Shown here: positions 6,698 to 11,239 of the stretch, in pieces
How positions within the stretch are numbered: the stretch's first letter is position 1
Layout: every line of letters begins with the position of its first letter
Source of the DNA: Gammaproteobacteria bacterium
Lineage (GTDB): Bacteria > Pseudomonadota > Gammaproteobacteria > GCA-001735895
Reading direction: 5' to 3'
NCBI GenBank assembly: GCA_021767985.1
Contig: JAASSH010000016.1
Span: 1-11,239 of the forward strand
Length of the DNA stretch: 11,239 nt
Made by a program: the position numbers and the translations under genes
Notes under the pieces: model-generated
Told to the model about the DNA's origin: nothing
Database searches by the model: none
Seen by the model: only the letters and a program-made list of their open reading frames with translations

Positions 6698-7482
6698 TGG
6701 CCTGGTGGGGTAAGGCGCTCGGCGGCGCTTTCGGCTTCATGATTGGCGGACCACTCGGCGCGCTGATGGGAATCGCCTTCGGGCACAGCTTCGATCGGGG
6801 CATGCGTGGCGTTGGCGGTGCCGAATTTGCCGCAGACCAGGAACGGATCCAGGCCGCGTTTTTCACCGCCACGTTTTCGGTCATGGGGTATATCGCCAAG
6901 GCGGATGGCCGCGTGACACGCGATGAAATACAGCTGGCCGAAGCGGTCATGGATCGTCTGGGGCTGAGCGCCGAAATGCGTGAGTCTGCGAAGAAGCTGT
7001 TCGGCGAGGGTAAGGCCGACGATTTTCCGATCGACGAGGTCATGCAGCAGTTTAAGCGCGAAACCCATCGCCGCACCACGCTGATCCAGATGTTTCTCGA
7101 AATCCAGCTTCAGGCGGCTTACGCCGATGGCGTCATGCATCCGGCGGAAAAGGAGGCGCTGATCGGAATCTGCGATCACCTCGGTATCCCGCTGGCGCTA
7201 CTGGATCGACTCGAGGAAATGCTGCGTGCCGGCTTCGGTCGCAGTGGTTACGATGTCGCGAGCGGCAAGACTTCGTTAGCCGACGCTTACCATATCCTCG
7301 GTCTCGATGAGTCGGTTAGCGACGCCGAACTCAAGAAAACCTACCGCCGACTGATGTCGCAGCACCACCCCGACAAGCTGGTTGCCAAGGGCCTGCCCGA
7401 GGAAATGGTCCAGGATGCGACCGAAAAAACACAGCAGATCAAGGCCGCTTACGAGTTGATTCGCGAATCCCGACGCCAATGA
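6697..7482 (+). CDS. djlA: DjlA-type membrane-anchored J-domain co-chaperone (TerB + DnaJ)
   Basis: DjlA is an inner-membrane DnaK co-chaperone with its J-domain in the cytoplasm. The 261-residue protein (E. coli 271) starts with a Gly-rich transmembrane segment (about 8-29). A TerB-like helical domain follows (about 52-175; FSVMGYIAKADGRVT and MFLEIQLQAAYADG). A linker that is short and lacks the Gly/Gln-rich run of E. coli DjlA leads to a C-terminal J-domain (about 195-261). The J-domain has the essential HPD triad at 224-226, in HHPDKLVAKGLPEE, which stimulates DnaK ATPase. The start is GTG at 6697, sharing its G with the TAG of the upstream methyltransferase. The stop overlaps the next ATG by four bases (ATGA), so translation is probably coupled through three genes. 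Confidence 0.93.
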   Translation: MAWWGKALGGAFGFMIGGPLGALMGIAFGHSFDRGMRGVGGAEFAADQERIQAAFFTATFSVMGYIAKADGRVTRDEIQLAEAVMDRLGLSAEMRESAKKLFGEGKADDFPIDEVMQQFKRETHRRTTLIQMFLEIQLQAAYADGVMHPAEKEALIGICDHLGIPLALLDRLEEMLRAGFGRSGYDVASGKTSLADAYHILGLDESVSDAELKKTYRRLMSQHHPDKLVAKGLPEEMVQDATEKTQQIKAAYELIRESRRQ

Positions 7483-7784
7483 AAAAGGTTTTTACCCACG
7501 AAAATCGCATGATTGTTTTTAACATGAAGAACCTGCTGCAAGCGGAGGGTATTGCGACCATCGTGGTTAACGAATTTGCCGCGGGAGGCGCCGGTGACCT
7601 GCCGGCCTTCGATACCTGGCCCGAGCTCTGGGTCGAGGACGATGCAAGATTTACCCAGGCACAGGACCTGCTGCGGTCTATACTGGACGATAGTAGCGGT
7701 CAGTCCTGGTTTTGCCGGGGTTGCCAGGAAGAGAACGATGCGGCTTTCAAGATTTGCTGGAACTGCGGTCGCGTCTACCAATAA
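7479..7784 (+). CDS. DUF2007-domain protein with C-terminal zinc-ribbon-like motif
   Basis: This 101-residue protein has two parts. Residues 1-70 look like the DUF2007 (putative signal-transducing protein) fold: the KVFTHENRMIVFNMKNLLQ start, AEGIATIVVNE, a Gly-rich loop, and a PELWVEDDARFTQAQDLL strand-helix end. Residues 77-98 hold C-x2-C-x10-C-x2-C (Cys79, Cys82, Cys93, Cys96), which should bind zinc as a small ribbon. No signal peptide or membrane segment is seen, so it is probably cytoplasmic. It starts inside the djlA stop (ATGA overlap), indicating translational coupling. DUF2007 has no established biochemical function that I can name; the fold call rests on pattern recognition and the zinc site on the four cysteines. 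Confidence 0.85.
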   Translation: MKKVFTHENRMIVFNMKNLLQAEGIATIVVNEFAAGGAGDLPAFDTWPELWVEDDARFTQAQDLLRSILDDSSGQSWFCRGCQEENDAAFKICWNCGRVYQ

Positions 7785-7800
7785 ACGGGAGATCTTGCCA

Positions 7801-8157
7801 ATGAGATATTCAATTGCGGCTTTATTGCTACTGTCATCCGCGAGTTTTGCCAACGAGGTCAGTATTCTCGAGGTCGAGGTCGAGTGTCCAAGCATTTGTA
7901 CTTTCTCGGTAACGCTGGAGCACGAGGACGAAGGCTGGCACCATTACGCGGACAAATGGGAGGTAGTCACGCTCGACGGCAGGCTGCTGAAAGCGAGAGT
8001 GTTGCATCATCCGCATGAAAACGAGCAACCCTTTACCCGTTCGTTATCCGGAGTGGCGATCCCGCCCGAAATCAAACAGGTGAAAATTCGCGCGCGTGAC
8101 TCGAAACACGGTTATAGCAAACAGGAAGTCGTAGTCGACCTGCCGAACAGGGATTAG
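7801..8157 (+). CDS. Small exported protein of unknown function
   Basis: The 118-residue precursor has a clear signal peptide (MRYSIAALLLLSSASFA, cleavage near 17-18), so the mature protein of about 100 residues is periplasmic or secreted. It contains a Cys pair, C-x3-C (Cys29, Cys33), and a His- and aromatic-rich middle with GWHHYADKWEV (45-55) and LHHPHENEQPFTRSLSG (68-84). RARDSKHGY (97-105) follows. These blocks look like conserved motifs of a small beta-rich exported family, which I recall only as hypothetical proteins in other proteobacteria. The histidines could bind metal, but that is a guess. ATG at 7801 is preceded by GGGAG nine bases upstream and follows the DUF2007 gene by 16 bases. 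An in-frame extension from 7552 is rejected because it lies over the upstream gene and destroys the signal peptide position. Confidence 0.8.
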   Translation: MRYSIAALLLLSSASFANEVSILEVEVECPSICTFSVTLEHEDEGWHHYADKWEVVTLDGRLLKARVLHHPHENEQPFTRSLSGVAIPPEIKQVKIRARDSKHGYSKQEVVVDLPNRD

Positions 8158-8777
8158 TTATCCTGCCATAGCAGTCGCAGACCAAGGTAAAGCAGCATGC
8201 TGCCCGGGATCCAGCGCTGGATCCAGTCGCTGTATCTGCCGCTGACGCGGTTCGTTCCGGCCGCCACCAGGCAGGCCAGCGAACCGTTGACGATTGCCCC
8301 GGTCACCAGGAAAACCGAGCCCAGTGCCAGCGATACCAGGAACCCGGGCGTTTCCACCGCGTTGAGAAACTGCGGGATAAATGCCAAAAAGAACAGCGCG
8401 ATCTTGGGATTGAGCGAATCCACCAGCAATCCACGGCGAAAGTATTGCCAGTCGTTCACGTCAACCAGGCGGCCCGAGTCGGTCGCCGTTTTCGGTTTCG
8501 ATCGAAACAGGTCGATGCCGAGATAGATCAGGTAAGCCGCCCCGAGGTACTGCACCAGGGCGAACGCAAACGGCGCGGCAGCCAATACCGCGGCAACACC
8601 GCTGGCGGCCAGTACCACGTGCAGCAGCGCGCCGGCGGTCATGCCCAGCACGGCGAACAGTCCCGCCCTGAATCCACGCGCGGCGCTCACCGAGGATACC
8701 AGCAGTACCGAAGGGCCGGGCGACAGGTTGACCGCGAGGCAGGCGACAACCAGCAGGATGAAATCGTTCAATTCCAC
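8154..8777 (-). CDS. LysE/RhtB family amino-acid or amine exporter
   Basis: Members of this family are inner-membrane exporters of amino acids such as lysine, homoserine, threonine or leucine. The 207-residue protein is almost entirely hydrophobic, with five to six membrane segments. It shows the family marks NLSPGPSVLLV (17-27), a charged cytoplasmic stretch at about 92-116, and the conserved SLNPKIALFFLAFIPQF (121-137). The start is GTG at 8777, only two bases after the stop of the PLP decarboxylase gene, so it is co-transcribed and probably coupled. Its stop overlaps that of the convergent small exported protein gene by four bases. The substrate cannot be read from the sequence; the neighbouring decarboxylase and D-amino-acid deacylase suggest an amino acid or derived amine. 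Confidence 0.92.
   Translation of the reverse strand: MELNDFILLVVACLAVNLSPGPSVLLVSSVSAARGFRAGLFAVLGMTAGALLHVVLAASGVAAVLAAAPFAFALVQYLGAAYLIYLGIDLFRSKPKTATDSGRLVDVNDWQYFRRGLLVDSLNPKIALFFLAFIPQFLNAVETPGFLVSLALGSVFLVTGAIVNGSLACLVAAGTNRVSGRYSDWIQRWIPGSMLLYLGLRLLWQDN
8192..8224. repeat. Two adjacent perfect palindromes near the convergent operon ends
   Basis: GCAGCATGCTGC (8192-8203, 12 bases) and GGATCCAGCGCTGGATCC (8207-8224, 18 bases) are each perfect palindromes, three bases apart. They lie inside the 3' end of the exporter gene and about 35-67 bases past the stop of the convergent plus-strand operon. The longer one could fold into a 7-bp stem with a GCGC loop in RNA from either strand. No T run follows, so it is not a standard intrinsic terminator. 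The coding sequence repeats Trp-Ile codons here (WIQRWIP), which partly explains the symmetry. Confidence 0.6.
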
Positions 8778-8779
8778 GT

Positions 8780-10177
8780 TCAGGTCTTACGCGCAGCTTC
8801 CCGCGCTTCGACGAAGGCCCGTACCGAGCGCGTGACGTCGGCCTCGGTCGTCGCCCAGGAACACACGCTGACGCGAATCACCTGGCGCTGTCGCCATTGC
8901 GTGCCACCCACCCAGCATTCGCCCGATTGCTGGATCGAGTCGATCGTTGCGGTGGTAAGCGCATCGTTATCGCAGGCCACCAGTACCTGGTTGAAAACCA
9001 CGTCGTTCAGAATCTCGAAGCCCTGCTGTTCGAGCTCGCGGGCAAACTGCAGGGCGCGCAGGTGCAGGCCATAAACCAGCTCATCGACGCCCGACCTGCC
9101 GAGGTACTTGAGCGCGGCCCAGAGTTCGCAAATGCGCGAGCGGCGTGACATTTCAGGCGTATGCAGCATGCCGTCACGGTGATCGCTATAGGTAATGTAG
9201 GCGCCCGAGGCCTGTAGTGCGGTTACCAGGGCGTCGCGATCGCGACACATGATGACGCCGCTGTCGTAGGGCGTGTTGAGGGTCTTGTGCCCGTCGAAGG
9301 ACCAGGAATCGGCGAGTTCGATACCGCGGGTCAGGTGCTTCAGCCTGGCGGCCGTCGCCGCCCACAGGCCGAAAGCGCCGTCGACATGTACCCAGGCGCC
9401 TGCCTTACGAGCAAGCTGGCCGAGCGTCTCGAAATCGTCGAAGGCCCCCGAATTGACGTTTCCTGCCTGCAATACCAGGATGCTCGACGCGTCGAGTTCG
9501 GGCATCGCGGCGGTATCGATCCTGCCCTGGGCGTCGGCCGGCACCCATTCGACGTTATCGAGACCAAAACCGAGCAGCGCGATCGCCTTGGAAACGGTGC
9601 CGTGTGACTGCCGGCTCGCGACCACGCGGAGCCTGGGTGCATCGATGAACCCGCGTCGATTGATATCCCAGCCGAGGCGCGCAAAGTTACGCTGACGCGC
9701 CGCTGCCAGCCCGCAGAAAATGGACAGCGATGAACCGCTGACGAATCCGGCCACGGTCGAGTCCGGCAGGGCAAACAGCTCACGCAGCCAGCCCTCGGTA
9801 ACTTCCTCGAGGCGTGATGCGATCGGTGACGCGAGGTACAGGGGCGTGTTCTGATCCCAGAAATCGGTCAGCCAGCGTACCGCCAGTGTCGCCGGAATGA
9901 CACCGCCGTTTACCAGTCCGAAATAACGTCCGCCGATCTGCGCCACGGTTGCCGCCGAGCCGTAACGATCCAGTTGCTGCAGGATTTGACGCGCGTCACC
10001 GGGTGTGTCGGGTAGCGGCTCATCGAACCGGGCCAGGTCTTGCAGCGCCTGCGGTGTCGGGAACACGTTGCGCGTCAACGCCGCATCGGCATAAGCGTAG
10101 GCGGCGTTGCGGGCGTCGTCGAACGCCGTTTTTTGCAACATTTCGTCAAACATGCGCTTACGGATATCGTCACTCAT
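8780..10177 (-). CDS. PLP-dependent decarboxylase (group II, aromatic-amino-acid/glutamate decarboxylase fold)
   Basis: The 465-residue protein is a fold-type I PLP enzyme of the group II decarboxylase family. Characteristic residues include the ring-stacking His192 (SRQSHGTVSKA), Asp266 in HVDGAFG, which contacts the pyridine nitrogen, and the Schiff-base Lys298 in SFDGHKTLNTPYDSG. GRYFGLVNGG (83-92) and FVSGSSLSI near 145-153 are the substrate- and phosphate-side loops. The GHKTLNTPYDSG signature differs from the NPHKW form of classical DOPA and histidine decarboxylases, so the substrate is unassigned and a non-decarboxylating reaction is possible. ATG at 10177 overlaps the end of the UDG-like gene by eight bases (ATGAGTGA). 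The exporter gene follows after two bases. The order suggests that the product, or an excess amino acid, is exported. Confidence 0.9.
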   Translation of the reverse strand: MSDDIRKRMFDEMLQKTAFDDARNAAYAYADAALTRNVFPTPQALQDLARFDEPLPDTPGDARQILQQLDRYGSAATVAQIGGRYFGLVNGGVIPATLAVRWLTDFWDQNTPLYLASPIASRLEEVTEGWLRELFALPDSTVAGFVSGSSLSIFCGLAAARQRNFARLGWDINRRGFIDAPRLRVVASRQSHGTVSKAIALLGFGLDNVEWVPADAQGRIDTAAMPELDASSILVLQAGNVNSGAFDDFETLGQLARKAGAWVHVDGAFGLWAATAARLKHLTRGIELADSWSFDGHKTLNTPYDSGVIMCRDRDALVTALQASGAYITYSDHRDGMLHTPEMSRRSRICELWAALKYLGRSGVDELVYGLHLRALQFARELEQQGFEILNDVVFNQVLVACDNDALTTATIDSIQQSGECWVGGTQWRQRQVIRVSVCSWATTEADVTRSVRAFVEAREAARKT

Positions 10178-10763
10178 TTAGCTTGCTTCCCAGGATCTGG
10201 TTTATCCTGGCTTTCAACTCCGGCAACAGCTCGGAGGCGAACCAGGGATTTTGGCTGAGCCAGCGATTATTCCTCGGGCTCGGATGCGGTAAGGGTATCA
10301 CGGCGGGCCAGCCGTCACGCCAGCGCCGCACCTGCTCGGTCAGGGAACGGGCTTGTGCCCGCAGGTGGTAGCGCTGTGCGTACCGCCCCAGCATCAGGGT
10401 TAACTCGATCTGAGGCATTTGCGCCAGCAGCGGTTGCCGCCACCGTGCCGCGCATTCGGGGCGCGGCGGCAAGTCGCCGGATTTGCCGGTCCCAGGGTAG
10501 CAGAATCCCATCGGCAGAATGGCGATGCGGGCGGCGTCGTAAAATACCTCTCGCTCGATACCCATCCAGTCGCGCAAGCGATCTCCGCTGGAATCGTCGA
10601 ACGGGATGCCCGAGGCATGCACCCGGTTGCCGGGCGCCTGCCCGGCGATCAGGATCCTGGCGGTGTCGGAACACTGTAATACCGGGTTAGGGCCGAGCGG
10701 CAACTCGGCGGCGCAGATTCGACAACGCCTGACCTCCGATAACAGCAACTCGAGGCTGTTCAA
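10170..10763 (-). CDS. Uracil-DNA glycosylase superfamily protein
   Basis: This 197-residue protein has the uracil-DNA-glycosylase fold. The first active-site motif appears as LIAGQAPGNRVHASGIPF (38-55), akin to the GxxPG motif of family 4/MUG-type enzymes, and the second as LPHPSPRN (158-165), the HPSxRN-like motif that contacts DNA. MGFCYPGTGKSGDLPPRPEC (85-104) is a conserved block of this subgroup. An N-terminal Cys pair (Cys14, Cys17) with further cysteines (Cys31, Cys88, Cys104) recalls iron-sulphur family 4 enzymes, but the spacing does not clearly fit. The start is TTG at 10763, overlapping the deacylase stop by four bases (TTGA); no ATG or GTG fits nearby. Glycosylase activity is expected from the family but not proven, and the role beside metabolic genes is unexplained. 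Confidence 0.87.
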   Translation of the reverse strand: MNSLELLLSEVRRCRICAAELPLGPNPVLQCSDTARILIAGQAPGNRVHASGIPFDDSSGDRLRDWMGIEREVFYDAARIAILPMGFCYPGTGKSGDLPPRPECAARWRQPLLAQMPQIELTLMLGRYAQRYHLRAQARSLTEQVRRWRDGWPAVIPLPHPSPRNNRWLSQNPWFASELLPELKARINQILGSKLNE

Positions 10764-11239
10764 CTGCGGGCCTGGTGACTCAGAAACTGCCCGTTGCGGA
10801 TACCGCTGGAGGCCTTTTCATGCCAGGCCAGCTTGCCGTTGACCCAGACGCTGACGATGCCGTCACTGGGCTGGTTCGGAGATTCGAAACTGGCGCGATC
10901 GATGATTTCATCCGGATCGAACAGCACCAGGTCGGCATAGTTGCCAGGCACGATGCTGCCGCGATTCTCGAGGCCGAATCGATGCGCGGTCAGGGCGGTC
11001 ATTTTGTGCACCGCCGTTTCCAGGTCGAACAGTTTCTTTTCCCGCACATAGTGGCCGAGTACGCGCGGAAAGGTTCCCCACAGGCGCGGATGCGGGATTT
11101 CCATCGAGGCGATCCCGTCGGAACCGATCATCGCGGCGGGGTGGGCCATGATGCGTTCGAGGTCGGCATCGTCCATCTGAAAATAAATCGCGGCAGCCGG
11201 GTAGAGGCGATCGCAGGCTTCTTCGATCGAGCATTGCCA
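10760..11239 (-). CDS. N-acyl-D-amino-acid deacylase (D-aminoacylase), C-terminal part
   Basis: Partial gene; the frame stays open to the right edge, so the N-terminal part lies outside and only 159 residues are seen. It belongs to the metal-dependent amidohydrolase superfamily. MIGSDG (37-42) holds the catalytic Asp, followed by HPRLWGTFPRVLGHYVR (50-66) and the helix KMTALTAHRFGL. The C-terminal beta-sandwich is typical of D-aminoacylases and related dihydropyrimidinase-like enzymes (NYADLVLFDPDEI and VSVWVNGKLAW). These enzymes hydrolyse N-acyl-D-amino acids to free D-amino acids and a carboxylate. The stop overlaps the TTG start of the UDG-like gene by four bases, so this gene heads or joins the minus-strand cluster. 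Substrate preference cannot be judged from the visible part. Confidence 0.9.
   Translation of the reverse strand, partial: WQCSIEEACDRLYPAAAIYFQMDDADLERIMAHPAAMIGSDGIASMEIPHPRLWGTFPRVLGHYVREKKLFDLETAVHKMTALTAHRFGLENRGSIVPGNYADLVLFDPDEIIDRASFESPNQPSDGIVSVWVNGKLAWHEKASSGIRNGQFLSHQARS

Noticed and set aside
7552..7800. Extended start of the small exported protein at 7552
   Set aside because: It would overlap the DUF2007 gene out of frame and place the signal peptide internally; ATG at 7801 has a GGGAG upstream.
9273..9695. Plus-strand open frame within the PLP decarboxylase gene
   Set aside because: It is antisense to conserved decarboxylase motifs and has no plausible product.
1..11239. Defence island, prophage, CRISPR array or insertion sequence
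   Set aside because: Every long frame is a housekeeping or metabolic gene; no spaced repeats, transposase, integrase or terminal inverted repeats were found by eye.

Overview
No new biological system is evident in this window. It reads as a densely packed, ordinary stretch of a gammaproteobacterial chromosome with moderately high GC (roughly 55-60% by eye). The taxonomic clue is the combination of a lysine-type elongation factor P with its EpmA ligase, a PrmB-type L3 methyltransferase, a DjlA-type membrane co-chaperone, a proteobacterial phosphatidylserine decarboxylase and a FimX-like signalling protein. The set points to a non-enteric, probably free-living aerobic gammaproteobacterium. I see no mobile element, tRNA, rRNA, CRISPR array or prophage gene. 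No gap between genes exceeds about 110 bases.

Layout. Positions 1-1283 (minus) hold the N-terminal 427 codons of a receiver-PAS-GGDEF protein that resembles FimX and runs off the left edge. A 111-base divergent region separates it from efp and epmA (1395-2916, plus). These encode elongation factor P and the ligase that modifies its lysine. They meet, tail to tail, a minus-strand operon (4853 down to 2940) of a Sco/SenC copper protein, a PCu(A)C copper chaperone and psd. A 55-base divergent region then leads to a tight plus-strand operon (4909-8157): prmB, an unassigned SAM methyltransferase, djlA, a DUF2007 protein with a zinc-ribbon-like tail, and a small exported protein.

That operon converges, with a 4-base overlap of stop codons, on a second minus-strand cluster (right edge down to 8154): an N-acyl-D-amino-acid deacylase (5' end outside the window), a uracil-DNA-glycosylase-fold protein, a PLP-dependent decarboxylase and a LysE/RhtB exporter. 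These genes overlap or nearly touch, so they are probably one transcript.

How the genes fit together. Three themes stand out: translation and ribosome modification (EF-P, EpmA, PrmB), copper delivery for cytochrome oxidase (Sco plus PCu(A)C), and amino-acid or amine metabolism with export (deacylase, decarboxylase, exporter). The points most worth a second look are the doubly degenerate FimX-like regulator, the deacylase-UDG-decarboxylase-exporter cluster, the uncharacterised exported protein at 7801-8157, and a pair of perfect palindromes just inside the 3' end of the exporter gene.
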